Under the pieces are notes generated by a model that did no database searches, had not been told where the DNA came from, and was given only the letters and a program-made list of their open reading frames with translations. Below are positions 18,341-27,825 of a stretch of 64,000 nucleotides of DNA, in pieces. The position numbers and the translations under genes are program-made. This DNA is from Deltaproteobacteria bacterium (GTDB taxonomy: Bacteria > Desulfobacterota > DSM-4660 > Desulfatiglandales > HGW-15): NCBI GenBank assembly GCA_019310485.1, contig JAFDEF010000013.1:1-64000 (forward strand), given 5' to 3'. Positions within the stretch are counted from its first letter, which is position 1; each line of letters begins with the position of its first letter.

Positions 18341-20437
18341 ATGGAAGCAAAAAGATCCGGGGAAGGCCTTTCACCTGAGGACAATCCGATAAAAATTTTT
18401 CCAGGCCAGGAGAGCTGGTTTCCTCCGTGGCTTTTCAGGCACACCGATATAATCGACGACATTGATGATGCCAGTATCGTCTCTAGGGCCGCTGTCATAA
18501 ACATGGTGAATCATTTCCATTTCACAGACAGGTATATTCTTGTGCTCCTGGCTCACAAATCCTTGGAAGAAAGTCTTGTCCTCAGAGCTAACCCTGATCC
18601 ATGTGTAGGATCAACGCTTGTGTGTGAATGGGTCAGCAGTGACATCGGTGACCTTGAGCTTGAGGATTTCCAGCTTCTACGGCTTTTTTTTGACGATGGA
18701 TGTTCCCTGACAATGGTTCCAGCAGATTTGAAAAAAATGGACAGAAATAGGTTCACCGTACAGATTCCGGAAACAAGTTTCTCAATTGGCAAAAGACAGG
18801 CAAAACGATATGCCTGCAAGCATGTTGAGGCTGAGCTGATCCAAAACGGGTTCCAAGCCAGAGGCTTGCTTCTTGATTACAGTCCTGTTGGTCTTCGTGT
18901 CAGGGTCAGTCCGGCCCCTCATTGTTCTTTTCGTTGGTTTAATTGCGACGAAAGCGTGGATATACGCTTGAGGCAGGAAGATCAGATACTATATTCGGGT
19001 CGCTGCCATTGTGTTCGTCAGGAAGAGGGCCTCACGGAAAGGGAAGTAGTGCTCGCTCCTGTCGAATGGGAGATAAAACGTTTTAAGAAGAAACACGTTC
19101 GTAATGTGCGGCAACGACTTGTTCCCTCACCATATGTCGTCTTTGAGCACCCATTTTTGGGAGAGAGGGTGGAGCGGGAAATACAGGACATTTCTACGTC
19201 AGGGTTTTCAGTCTGCGAAGAAAGCGAGCAAAGAGTTCTTTTGCCGGGAATGATCATCCCGAAAGTCACTATCTGCTTCGGGGGAGCGATTGAATTGAAC
19301 TGCTCGGCTCAGGTAATTTATTGCTCAAAGACTGACGGAGGTTTTTTTCGGTGTGGAATGGCAATCCTGGATATGAAAATTGATTCATACAGTAGGATGA
19401 CACATATCCTCACCAATGCCCTTGACCCACATGCCCATATTTCAAGTCACGTAGATGTGGATGCACTTTGGGAGTTCTTTTTCAGAACAGGCTTCATATA
19501 CCCGAAAAAGTATAGGCTGATTCAGTCTCACAAGGAGAAATTCAAAGAAACTTATAAGAAGCTCTACCAGGAAAATCCAGAAATTGCGAGGCATTTTACT
19601 TATCAAAGAAACGGCCGAATTTACGGGCACATTTCCATGGTCAGGGCATACAGCCGCACATGGATGATTCATCACCATGCAGCAGAGGCAATGGATAACA
19701 AGCGCACCGGTCTCATGGTGCTAAAACAAATAATGCACTACCTCAACGACATGTATCGTTTACCGTCTGCAAACATGGACTATGTGATGTGTTATTTCCG
19801 CCCTGAGAACAAGTTCCCTGATAGAGTTTTTGGTGGATTTGCCCGGGAGCTCGGCAAGCCCCAAGGCTGCTCCCTTGATCTGTTTGCTTATCTCCCTTAT
19901 ACAGGCCTTTCCCTTGGATCCGAACTTCCTGAGGGCTGGACTTTAGGAGAGTGCTCCACACGTGATCTTTGGAAGCTCGGTCAGGTTTACGCTTGCCACT
20001 CGGGCGGCTTAATGTTTGAGGCCCTGGACCTCGGCGGAGAAAGTTTCCCTGGGGAGCCGCTGGAAGAAATTTATTCAAGGCATGGCCTGTTAAGGAGGCG
20101 GAGAACATATGCGCTCAAGCATGGCGAGGAGCTTTGCGCCATACTCATGGTCAATCAGTCGAGCTTGGGCTTCAATCTTTCAGAATTGTTGAATGGTATA
20201 AAGGTCTTGGTTGTTAAACCAAATGATCTTCCCTGGAACATTCTCTCTATTGCAGTAGCTCGGCTAACCGGTGACTATAACATTAAGAAGGTTCCTATTT
20301 TATTTTTTCCTCTAAGCTATGTTAAGTCAGAGAAGATCCCATATGAGAAAAAATACCAGTTGTGGATTTTAAATGTTCATTATGGAAATGAATACCTGGA
20401 GTACATGCAAAGAAGATTCAGAATCAGCTACAAATAG
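18341..20437 (+). CDS. Dual PilZ-domain protein with C-terminal GNAT-like region
   Basis: Protein of 698 residues with no membrane segment. Two tandem PilZ-like domains are visible in the middle. The first has an RxxxR (RQAKR) followed by DYSPVG; the second has DISTSGFSV, matching the (D/N)xSxxG c-di-GMP motif. The first 140 residues are unassigned. The last 330 contain GHISMVRAYSRTWMIHHH followed by a helix, a pattern I read as acetyltransferase (GNAT)-like, with less certainty. ATG at 18341 follows GGAGG and replaces an in-frame TTG at 18329. A candidate sigma-54 promoter lies upstream. It is likely a c-di-GMP effector; its output is unknown. Confidence 0.7.
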   Translation: MEAKRSGEGLSPEDNPIKIFPGQESWFPPWLFRHTDIIDDIDDASIVSRAAVINMVNHFHFTDRYILVLLAHKSLEESLVLRANPDPCVGSTLVCEWVSSDIGDLELEDFQLLRLFFDDGCSLTMVPADLKKMDRNRFTVQIPETSFSIGKRQAKRYACKHVEAELIQNGFQARGLLLDYSPVGLRVRVSPAPHCSFRWFNCDESVDIRLRQEDQILYSGRCHCVRQEEGLTEREVVLAPVEWEIKRFKKKHVRNVRQRLVPSPYVVFEHPFLGERVEREIQDISTSGFSVCEESEQRVLLPGMIIPKVTICFGGAIELNCSAQVIYCSKTDGGFFRCGMAILDMKIDSYSRMTHILTNALDPHAHISSHVDVDALWEFFFRTGFIYPKKYRLIQSHKEKFKETYKKLYQENPEIARHFTYQRNGRIYGHISMVRAYSRTWMIHHHAAEAMDNKRTGLMVLKQIMHYLNDMYRLPSANMDYVMCYFRPENKFPDRVFGGFARELGKPQGCSLDLFAYLPYTGLSLGSELPEGWTLGECSTRDLWKLGQVYACHSGGLMFEALDLGGESFPGEPLEEIYSRHGLLRRRRTYALKHGEELCAILMVNQSSLGFNLSELLNGIKVLVVKPNDLPWNILSIAVARLTGDYNIKKVPILFFPLSYVKSEKIPYEKKYQLWILNVHYGNEYLEYMQRRFRISYK

Positions 20438-20592
20438 AAACTGCAAGCAGCGGTATCTTCCTTTTCGCCTTCAAGATCCTCCTGGGGTTTAGGTTCATCC
20501 ACACTAGGCTTTGTTCCAGAGTGAAACTTCTGACGCCATAGCTGCGGGATTCGGAAATGAAATTCCTGTCTCTAATTCTGAATTGTTCCTTA

Positions 20593-20643
20593 ATAACTTA
20601 TAATTATTGACAAGTTATCTATCTTATGTATAAAATAACTTAT
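20593..20643 (+). promoter_or_regulatory. Promoter of the cyclase gene with repeated ATAACTTAT sites
   Basis: TTGACA (20607-20612) and TATAAA (20629-20634) are spaced by 16 bp. ATAACTTAT occurs at 20593-20601 and again at 20635-20643, 42 bp apart (four helical turns). The inverted half AAGTTAT lies at 20612-20618, touching the -35. This layout looks like operators for a dimeric regulator around a strong core promoter. Read by eye; the regulator is unknown. Confidence 0.55.
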
Positions 20644-20705
20644 TTTTCGCTAAAATTTGAGTCAGTTTTATCAAATTACCTTCGGTCCAGTGGGGCGGGT
20701 CAAAG

Positions 20706-22799
20706 ATGAAGCAGGCCTCAGGTCAACATCAGCGCATTGACGAGCCACTATACAATAGCAGGCTAATCAGGAACTATGTTGAATATGTGAGGAGATTTCA
20801 CCCGGATGTAGACGTCGCTGAAATCTTGAGATATGCCTGGATAACAACCTATGAGCTGGAAGATCAGGGGCATTGGTTCAGCCAGTGGCAGGCAGACCGC
20901 TTTCATGAAAGGCTCGTTCAGAAAACAGGGGATTCCAGAATCTCAAGGAAGGTTGGTCGGTATGCAGCATCATCACAGGCATCGGGAGCTCTTAGAAGCT
21001 ACACGCTGGGATTTATGAGCCCTGGGGCTGCCTACTGGTTGTTCGAAAAAATCGCGCCATACGCTACCCGGGCATACAGCTTTAAGAGCCGCAGACTGGG
21101 TTCAAACAGGTTTTCGATCACAGCGGCTCCAGTTGAGGGGGTATCGGTTAAGCCTTACCAATGCGAGAATCTGATCGGCCAACTTGAGGCCCTTTCAAAA
21201 TTATTTACCGGCAAATTCCCGAGAATTGAGCACCCCGAATGTATCCACAGAGGAGGTGCGTGTTGTCGGTATGTTATTACCCTTGAGAGGAGCCCCTCCT
21301 TTGTATGGAGAAGGCTTCGAAACTACTTGATCCTGCCTGCTCTTGGCGCCTGCCTTGCTCTGCATTTTTTTATTTCCTCGATTTCCTGGACTGTATTGAC
21401 GCTTTTATTCATTTCGGTTGCTCTGGGTATTTCTTTTTATTTTGAACATCTTGAGAAAAGAGAACTGGAAAAGAACGTGGAAGCGCAGCGTGATGCGGTA
21501 AAGCATCTGCTTGACCAAATCAATATGCGTTACAACGATGCCCAGCTAGTTAAAGAGATAGGACAGGCGACTTCGATGCTCCTTGACGTCCGGACACTTT
21601 TGAAATCTGTTGTTCAGGCAATCGAGAACAGGCTCGATTTTGACAGGGGTGGAATCTGGTTATGCAATAAAGAAAAAAGTCGTCTGGTCTACACACTTGG
21701 GTTCGGATACCAGCCGGAAGTCGAGCAACTTCTCAAAGCCACTGAATTTCATCTTGACAACCCGCAGTCTAGAGGTATTGCGGTACAGGCTTTCAGACAG
21801 CAGAGACCGTTCCTGGTCAATGATGTGAGCCGCATTGAAAAGGATCTTTCCAGGAAGAGTCTTGCGTTTGTGCAAAAGCTTGGTACGCACTCCTTTATTT
21901 GTGTTCCGATTGTTTATGAACGCGAATCCCTTGGGGTCCTTTTTGTGGATAATCTCAAATCCAAGAGGCCGCTCAGCCAGAGCGACATTTCCCTTTTGAC
22001 AGGGATAGCCACGCAGATCGCCATCAGCATAAGAAATGCACTCTCCTACCAGAAGCTCCGCGAGAGCAAGGAGAGAGAGCAGAGATTAAGAGAGCTTTTC
22101 GAAAAATATGTTCCCTCCCCGATTATCAAAAGATACCTGGACTTCGGAGAGGAGAACCTTTTTAAAGGCGAGGAATTCTCAATTACTGCCTTGTTCCTCG
22201 ATATCAGAGGATTTACAACAAGATCCGAGAGCATGGAAGCAAAAGATGTGGTCTCATTCTTGAACGGATTTTTTGAAAGATGCTCAGCCATTATCACCCA
22301 GAAAAACGGGCACATCAACAAGTATACGGGAGATGGGCTATTTGCAATTTTCGGAGCCCCTGAACCTTTGGCAGATCACGCAAGGCTGGCCTTTGACACG
22401 GCCCGTGAGCTTTTTGCCATGTCAAGAAGCTTTCTGTTGGATGGTGAACCAATGAAAATCGGGATCGGCCTAAACACGGGCCGTGCCATAGTAGGTAACA
22501 TAGGTTCACAGGCAAAGGTTGAATACACCGCTATAGGTGACACGGTAAACACTGCCGCCAGGCTCCAAGAATTTACGAAGCTTTTTCATGACTTTCCGAT
22601 TATTATGAGTAGGACCGTCTGGGAACAGTTAAGTTCACACCCGACATACAGCCAGATACGCAACCTTGGGACCCGGCATGTGAGAGGAAAGAAGGGAGAG
22701 CTGGAGGCCTTCGGATTTAATCCCCTCTCCAGGCCAGGAAAGGATAAGGTTCACGAAGCAGCTGGTTTGGTTCCTTTACAAAGGATCAAGGGCGTGTAA
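20706..22799 (+). CDS. Membrane-bound GAF / class III adenylate cyclase
   Basis: A 697-residue cyclase. The N-terminal 190 residues resemble a V4R/heme-type sensor region ending in HPECIHRGGACCRY. A hydrophobic pair (about 198-245) follows, then a short coiled coil, a GAF domain (about 285-445) and a class III cyclase domain (about 475-660). Metal-binding Asp are in LFLDIRGFT and YTGDGLFAIFG. The purine-selecting pair looks like Lys in NKYTGD and Thr in EYTAIGD, which fits class IIIb adenylate cyclases. NTAAR carries the transition-state Asn and Arg. It probably makes cAMP in response to an unknown signal. Its 3' end overlaps the opposite-strand methyltransferase gene by 49 bp. Confidence 0.85.
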   Translation: MKQASGQHQRIDEPLYNSRLIRNYVEYVRRFHPDVDVAEILRYAWITTYELEDQGHWFSQWQADRFHERLVQKTGDSRISRKVGRYAASSQASGALRSYTLGFMSPGAAYWLFEKIAPYATRAYSFKSRRLGSNRFSITAAPVEGVSVKPYQCENLIGQLEALSKLFTGKFPRIEHPECIHRGGACCRYVITLERSPSFVWRRLRNYLILPALGACLALHFFISSISWTVLTLLFISVALGISFYFEHLEKRELEKNVEAQRDAVKHLLDQINMRYNDAQLVKEIGQATSMLLDVRTLLKSVVQAIENRLDFDRGGIWLCNKEKSRLVYTLGFGYQPEVEQLLKATEFHLDNPQSRGIAVQAFRQQRPFLVNDVSRIEKDLSRKSLAFVQKLGTHSFICVPIVYERESLGVLFVDNLKSKRPLSQSDISLLTGIATQIAISIRNALSYQKLRESKEREQRLRELFEKYVPSPIIKRYLDFGEENLFKGEEFSITALFLDIRGFTTRSESMEAKDVVSFLNGFFERCSAIITQKNGHINKYTGDGLFAIFGAPEPLADHARLAFDTARELFAMSRSFLLDGEPMKIGIGLNTGRAIVGNIGSQAKVEYTAIGDTVNTAARLQEFTKLFHDFPIIMSRTVWEQLSSHPTYSQIRNLGTRHVRGKKGELEAFGFNPLSRPGKDKVHEAAGLVPLQRIKGV

Positions 22800-23572
22800 G
22801 TAAAGCGCCTTGGGTTGAGGAAGAACTGCTTGAATTGGGAGAAGAAGTTATCATAACCGCCAGGGTAGCTTTCGAATAACTCACTGGTTTTCTTTGAGAC
22901 CACTTCTACTTTCTTAATCCAGTTGAAAATGTCTTCATCCCTCGCATCACCGTAAATCAGGTGGTGGGCTGCGAGCTTCAAAGTGATATTCTTGTATCCC
23001 AGATCATAGAGGTAGGCATAGAGTTTCCGGCCCGAGTACGGATCAAAGTCGTATTCTTGTTCAAGCTTTCGCATGAGCGTGAAGAGCATGTTTTCCACTT
23101 CTGCTGGAAGCTCATAGTGGTTTAGGCAGTTGTGATCGAGGTCCATAAGGCAAAGCGTTCCACCAGGTTTTAATACATCGGTCAGATTTCTGACGATTTG
23201 GGCACTTTCCCCCCGATTGTACTCAAGCACAAAGCGCACCCATATGAGATCAAACGGGCCCATGCCCATTAGCGGATCTCTGAGGTCGTGAACGTGGAAA
23301 TCAAGTCCTGACTTGTTTCCATATTGTTTTCGAGCATAAGCGATTCTATCTTCTGAATAATCTAATCCAAGAACACTCCCCCGAGGCTGTACAATATCAT
23401 GTAAAACTGAACTGATTTTGCCGGGCCCACAACCGGCATCTAGAACATGATAACCGGGCTTTAGCTCAGCCCAGAGAGCCTGTTTCCTAACTACTTCAGG
23501 ATCAGTTTTTATTTCGAGTCTGATGGCTTCATCAAGGTTTTCCATTAGGTAAGATCTTGCGCGGGCAATCAT
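22751..23572 (-). CDS. SAM-dependent class I methyltransferase
   Basis: A 273-residue Rossmann-fold methyltransferase. Motif I is VLDAGCGPGKIS, the acidic residue ending strand 2 is in GLDYSED, and FDLIWVRFVLEY is motif IV. The C-terminal 100 residues (LYAYLYDLGYKNI onward) look like a substrate cap rather than a nucleic-acid domain. This fits small-molecule or ubiquinone/UbiE-like methylation, but the substrate is not recognisable. The ATG follows GGAGAG. It is convergent with, and overlaps, the cyclase gene by 49 bp at their 3' ends. Confidence 0.82.
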   Translation of the reverse strand: MIARARSYLMENLDEAIRLEIKTDPEVVRKQALWAELKPGYHVLDAGCGPGKISSVLHDIVQPRGSVLGLDYSEDRIAYARKQYGNKSGLDFHVHDLRDPLMGMGPFDLIWVRFVLEYNRGESAQIVRNLTDVLKPGGTLCLMDLDHNCLNHYELPAEVENMLFTLMRKLEQEYDFDPYSGRKLYAYLYDLGYKNITLKLAAHHLIYGDARDEDIFNWIKKVEVVSKKTSELFESYPGGYDNFFSQFKQFFLNPRRFTYTPLILCKGTKPAAS

Positions 23573-23810
23573 GCAGGGACTCTCCTTTGAGACACTCTTC
23601 GAACTCTTCTATAGCATGAAGCAAGTGCTTATGGCAAAAAGATAATAGAGGAATAAAGGTGTCTCTTATTTAGAATCCTATCCCCGATCCGGAGTTTTCC
23701 GCATCCTGCAGCGTTTGAGAACAAGCACGTTTGTCTTGAAATTCTAGGCATTTGATATATCTTGTTTGATAATGTATAAAAACTGAAATCATCAACGAGG
23801 ATTAAGCCGT

Positions 23811-24968
23811 ATGAGAAGGAGCACCAATTTTGAGCAAGGACCCATAAGACCGCCCAATGAGGCACAGAGCCTTCTATTGCGCGTGACCCGCAATTGCCCA
23901 TGGAATCAATGTCTTTTTTGCCCTGTGTACAAGAACCAGAAATTTTCACTGAGGAGCGTTGAAGAAATAAAACAGGACATTCAGACTGTCAGAGATATCG
24001 TGGATGACATAAAGGCTGTTTCATGGAAGCTGGGATTCAGTGGAAGAATAAACAACGAAGTAGTGAGCCATATCTTTTCCAGCCCCGACTATAGCAGTGT
24101 TTACAGGAGCGTTGCCGGGTGGCTGTATTATGGGACAGGCGCATGCTTTCTTCAGGACGCTGATAACCTGGTAATGAAAACCGATGACCTGGTCAGCATT
24201 TTGAAATTCCTGAGGGAGAAACTCCCAGAGGTAACCAGGGTAACCACTTATTCCCGATCAAGAACAATTGTAAGAAAGTCTGTAGAATCTCTTAAGAGGA
24301 TAAAAGACGCAGGTCTTGACAGAGTGCATGTTGGACTGGAATCGGGCTATGATCCGATTTTGAAATTTATGAAAAAAGGGGTCACTGCGGCTCAGCACAT
24401 AGAGGCAGGGCAAAAAGTTGTTCAAGCAGGACTAGAGCTCTCTGAGTATGTAATGCCGGGGCTGGGGGGGCAAGATTTGTGGAAAGAACATGCGCTTGCT
24501 TCGGCCAAAGTATTGAACAAGATAAATCCCCATTTTATACGCCTCAGAAGTCTTAGAGTACCCGATAGGGTGCCCTTGTTTGAGAAGCTTCAGAGCGGAG
24601 AGTTCAAGATGCAGACAGACGATATGCTTGCAGAGGAAATACGGTTATTTATCGAAACCCTGGATGGAATTACCAGCACGGTCACAAGCGATCATATTAT
24701 GAATTTACTTGAAGAAGTGAGCGGAAGGCTTCCTGAAGGCAAGGAAAAAATGCTGGCTGTTATAAAGAAATACCAAGAGCTTCCCGATTCTGAAAGGCTC
24801 ATCTACCGGGTGGGCAGAAGGGGAGGGGTGTATCGGTCCATAAGTGATCTCGAAGCTGATCCCGTAACTTATGAAAAAATAAAAGACCTTATTAAGGATC
24901 TGGAAGCGCGTGGGGGCAGGGAGCAGGTCGAAAAATTCATCACGGAAATGGTTGATCAGTATGTCTAG
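23811..24968 (+). CDS. Radical SAM protein with CX4CX2C cluster motif
   Basis: A 385-residue radical SAM enzyme. The cluster-binding cysteines are in NCPWNQCLFC, spaced CX4CX2C rather than the usual CX3CX2C. The barrel shows VHVGLESGYD and LSEYVMPGLGG, as in Elp3/B12-independent coproporphyrinogen-like families. The last 100 residues form a helical tail (RGGVYRSISDLEAD). It lies immediately ahead of the siroheme and heme genes, 54 bp from the likely start of the next. I cannot name its substrate; a tetrapyrrole link is only suggested by position. Confidence 0.8.
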   Translation: MRRSTNFEQGPIRPPNEAQSLLLRVTRNCPWNQCLFCPVYKNQKFSLRSVEEIKQDIQTVRDIVDDIKAVSWKLGFSGRINNEVVSHIFSSPDYSSVYRSVAGWLYYGTGACFLQDADNLVMKTDDLVSILKFLREKLPEVTRVTTYSRSRTIVRKSVESLKRIKDAGLDRVHVGLESGYDPILKFMKKGVTAAQHIEAGQKVVQAGLELSEYVMPGLGGQDLWKEHALASAKVLNKINPHFIRLRSLRVPDRVPLFEKLQSGEFKMQTDDMLAEEIRLFIETLDGITSTVTSDHIMNLLEEVSGRLPEGKEKMLAVIKKYQELPDSERLIYRVGRRGGVYRSISDLEADPVTYEKIKDLIKDLEARGGREQVEKFITEMVDQYV

Positions 24969-25022
24969 ATGGGGCTGAAGCGAGTGCCTTGGGATCGCTT
25001 TGTTTTGCGAATGGAGACACAA

Positions 25023-25694
25023 ATGCACTATTACCCGATTTTCCTTGATATAGAGCAGAGAAAGGTGGTTGTTGTAGGTGGAGGATCGGTAGCGGAACGA
25101 AAAGTGAGAAACCTGCTTGAATATGGTGCAGAGGTTTCCGTTATCGCTCAGAAATTGACTTCAAGCCTCCGGCAATTGGTCGAAAAAGGGACGGTATCCG
25201 TGCTTGGAAGAAAATTTAAGGCAAGCCATCTTGACGGTGCTTTTCTTGCGGTGGCTGCCACCACTGACGCGCTGCTGAACCGGAAGGTGGCTGAGGAGGC
25301 AAGAAAAAGAGGCGTTCTTGTTAACGCAGTGGATCAGCCTGAAGAGTGTGATTTTATTGTTCCATCTATTTTCAGAAGAGGAGATCTGCTCATAGCGATA
25401 TCCACGTCTGGGAAAAGCCCCGCCCTATCAAAAAAGATCAGAGTGGGGCTTGAAAAAGAATTTGGCCAGGAGTACGAGTCGTTCCTAGTGTTGATGGGGT
25501 CTTTGAGAAAGGAGCTTTTGAAACAGCAAATGCCACAGGATAAAAGAAGACGGATGTTTCAAAGGCTGGTTGACTCAGAGATCCCAGAAAAGATCAAAAA
25601 AGGGGACTGGAAGGGGATATCCGCTATTTTGACTGGAATTCTGGGACGTCAAATATCAAAAGCAGATGTTTTGAACTACTTAGAGATTGGTTGA
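25023..25694 (+). CDS. Precorrin-2 dehydrogenase / sirohydrochlorin ferrochelatase (Met8/CysG-N type)
   Basis: A 223-residue NAD-dependent enzyme that converts precorrin-2 to sirohydrochlorin and may insert iron, giving siroheme. The N-terminal Rossmann motif is VVVVGGGSVAERKV; the NAVDQPEECDFIVPS segment holds the conserved Asp region, and SGKSPALSKKIR is the helical domain. ATG at 25023 is preferred because GGAG lies 7 bases ahead and MHYYPIFLD is the family start; 25011 is an alternative. Next to hemX and hemA, this is the arrangement common in sulfate-reducing and related Desulfobacterota, where siroheme also feeds heme synthesis. Confidence 0.92.
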   Translation: MHYYPIFLDIEQRKVVVVGGGSVAERKVRNLLEYGAEVSVIAQKLTSSLRQLVEKGTVSVLGRKFKASHLDGAFLAVAATTDALLNRKVAEEARKRGVLVNAVDQPEECDFIVPSIFRRGDLLIAISTSGKSPALSKKIRVGLEKEFGQEYESFLVLMGSLRKELLKQQMPQDKRRRMFQRLVDSEIPEKIKKGDWKGISAILTGILGRQISKADVLNYLEIG

Positions 25695-25698
25695 AGTT

Positions 25699-26538
25699 AT
25701 GGCTTCTTTGCTTTTTCGTGCAGCTCTTTTCCTCACTCTGGTAGCAACCGGGGGATTCATCGTTTACATAGTAGCCCAGAATAAGACAGTCTATAAGTGG
25801 TCATACCGTATCCTGGCCGCTGGATTCGTATTTCATACGCTTTTTTTTATTCAACGCTACTACGCTTTGGGCGTAGCACCTGTTCTAACACTAAAAGCAG
25901 CTTTCTCTTTTTTCGCATGGGCAATTATAGGGGCTTATTTGGTACTCCATTTGAAGTTTCGCCTAATGGTTCTCGGATCGTTTGTTTCCCCGCTTGCAGC
26001 TTTCCTTATGATAATATCATCAACGCTGCCTACGGTGGAAACGAGCATAAAGCCTATTTTTAGAAGTGCTTGGCTGGCAGTCCACGTAGGTACTATTTTT
26101 GTCGGAAACGGTATTTTTGCCATGACTTTTGTCGCAGCCATCATGTACTTGATCCAGGAATATCAGATTAAGAAAAAAAAGTTTGGAACCTTTTACGCAC
26201 GTCTTCCCTCACTTGAAACTCTTGACTCAGTGAATCGCTATTCCCTGATGTATGGATTTCCTTTCTTGACTGTAGGAATGATCACGGGGGCCATATATGC
26301 TCAGTGTGCACTGGGGAGCTATTGGAGATGGGACCCCAAGGAAGTATGGTCACTCGTGACGTGGTTGTTTTACGCAGCACTCCTGCATGAAAGACTTGCA
26401 GTAGGATGGAGGGGGCGCAGGGCTGCGATTCTGGCAATCGCGGCATTCTTGGTCTTGATATTCACCTTTGTTGGCGCAAGTCTGTGGCTAAGTGACTATC
26501 ACAGCTTCAAGCATCTTGGTACTCAGACGGGCTTATGA
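25699..26538 (+). CDS. HemX/CcsA-type cytochrome c assembly membrane protein
   Basis: A 279-residue integral membrane protein with about eight hydrophobic segments. The signature WRWDPKEVWSLVTW is the tryptophan-rich heme-handling motif of the CcsA/CcmC/HemX family, with conserved histidines in flanking loops (AVHVGTIF and LLHERL). It starts a few bases after the precorrin-2 dehydrogenase gene and ends in an ATGA overlap with hemA, so translation is coupled. It either handles heme for cytochrome c maturation or influences HemA, as proposed for HemX. The sequence does not separate these. Confidence 0.88.
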   Translation: MASLLFRAALFLTLVATGGFIVYIVAQNKTVYKWSYRILAAGFVFHTLFFIQRYYALGVAPVLTLKAAFSFFAWAIIGAYLVLHLKFRLMVLGSFVSPLAAFLMIISSTLPTVETSIKPIFRSAWLAVHVGTIFVGNGIFAMTFVAAIMYLIQEYQIKKKKFGTFYARLPSLETLDSVNRYSLMYGFPFLTVGMITGAIYAQCALGSYWRWDPKEVWSLVTWLFYAALLHERLAVGWRGRRAAILAIAAFLVLIFTFVGASLWLSDYHSFKHLGTQTGL

Positions 26539-27824
26539 CAAGGATTGTCAACATAGGCATGAATCATGAAACTGCTCCAGTGGAGTTAAGGGAATGCCTT
26601 GCTAAGGAGCCGGGTACCCCGGATGTGGCCCTTGCTGGCATGAGAGAGCTCGCCTGCATAAAGGAGGGCTTGTTCTTATCTACGTGTAACCGCGTGGAGG
26701 CTCTTTTTACCACTGAGGATCCCAGGGAAGCAAAAACTGCTGTTATCTCCCTTATGTCCCGGTTGGGTGGGATATCAGGCGAGGCATTTTCTTCACATAT
26801 TTTCGTCAATGAGGACATAGATGCAGTGAGGCATATTTTCAGGGTTGCATCCAGCCTTGATTCAATGGTAGTGGGTGAGCCCCAAATACTGGGGCAAATC
26901 AAGGAAGCATACGCCCGGGCCACGAGGGAGAAGACCTCTGGTGTTATACTTAACAGGCTTATGCATAGAGCATTTCACGTGGCCAAGAGAGTGCGTTCTG
27001 AGACAGGTATTTCTGACGCTGCTGTTTCAGTGAGTTACGCTGCCGTGGAACTGGCAAAGAAAATCTTTTACGACCTGAGCGGAAAAACAGTTCTTTTGAT
27101 TGGAGCAGGCGAGATGGCCGAACTTGCAGCCAGGCACTTACTAAACCAGGGCATAGGGTCCCTGAGGGTTGCGAACAGATCCTTTCGGAGGGCTGTTGAA
27201 GTGGCTCAACACTTTGATGCTTCTCCGGTGTATTTTGACGAGATCGGAGCGCAGCTCCTGGAAGCAGATATCGTCATATCTTCCACCGGATCCCCGGAGT
27301 TTGTCATCTCTTACCCTCTTGTTAAAGGTTCCCTTAGAAAAAGGAGAAATAGGCCGCTTTTCATAATTGACATAGCTGTTCCCAGGGATGTTGAACCCCG
27401 TGTGAATGATCTCGGAAACGTGTATGTTTATGATATTGATGATCTCAAGGGAGTCATCCAGATTAACATGACTCAACGCCAGCAGGAAGCATTGAAAGCA
27501 GAGCGGATTGTGGAAGAAGAGGTAATAAAATTCGAAAAGTGGCTCAGGACCCTTGAAGTTGTTCCAACGATTAAGTCTTTGAAAGAAAAGGTGGAAGCAA
27601 TTCGCAAAACAGAGTTAAAAAAGAGCTTGGCAGGGCAGGGAGATTTCACCTTTTCGCAGACGAGGGTGATTGAAAAACTTACGGCCTCCATTGCAGAGAA
27701 GATTATCAATGATCCTATCCTGTTTCTAAAAGAAAAGGCAGACAGACCCAGCAAGAATACCTACCTTGATATTGCCAGAAAGCTTTTTAATCTTGATAGC
27801 ACCAATGAGCAAGAAGGGCGGTAG
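26535..27824 (+). CDS. hemA: Glutamyl-tRNA reductase
   Basis: A 429-residue NADPH-dependent enzyme that reduces Glu-tRNA(Glu) to glutamate-1-semialdehyde, the first step of tetrapyrrole synthesis. The catalytic Cys is in LSTCNRVEALF near residue 50. GMNHETAPVELRE starts the N-terminal domain, VGEPQILGQIKEAY is the conserved tRNA/active-site segment, and LLIGAGEMAELAARHL is the NADPH site. A dimerisation helix ends the protein. Length and motifs are normal. The ATG overlaps the hemX stop, and the MoaE-like gene starts 2 bases after its own stop. Confidence 0.96.
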   Translation: MTRIVNIGMNHETAPVELRECLAKEPGTPDVALAGMRELACIKEGLFLSTCNRVEALFTTEDPREAKTAVISLMSRLGGISGEAFSSHIFVNEDIDAVRHIFRVASSLDSMVVGEPQILGQIKEAYARATREKTSGVILNRLMHRAFHVAKRVRSETGISDAAVSVSYAAVELAKKIFYDLSGKTVLLIGAGEMAELAARHLLNQGIGSLRVANRSFRRAVEVAQHFDASPVYFDEIGAQLLEADIVISSTGSPEFVISYPLVKGSLRKRRNRPLFIIDIAVPRDVEPRVNDLGNVYVYDIDDLKGVIQINMTQRQQEALKAERIVEEEVIKFEKWLRTLEVVPTIKSLKEKVEAIRKTELKKSLAGQGDFTFSQTRVIEKLTASIAEKIINDPILFLKEKADRPSKNTYLDIARKLFNLDSTNEQEGR

Positions 27825-27825
27825 C

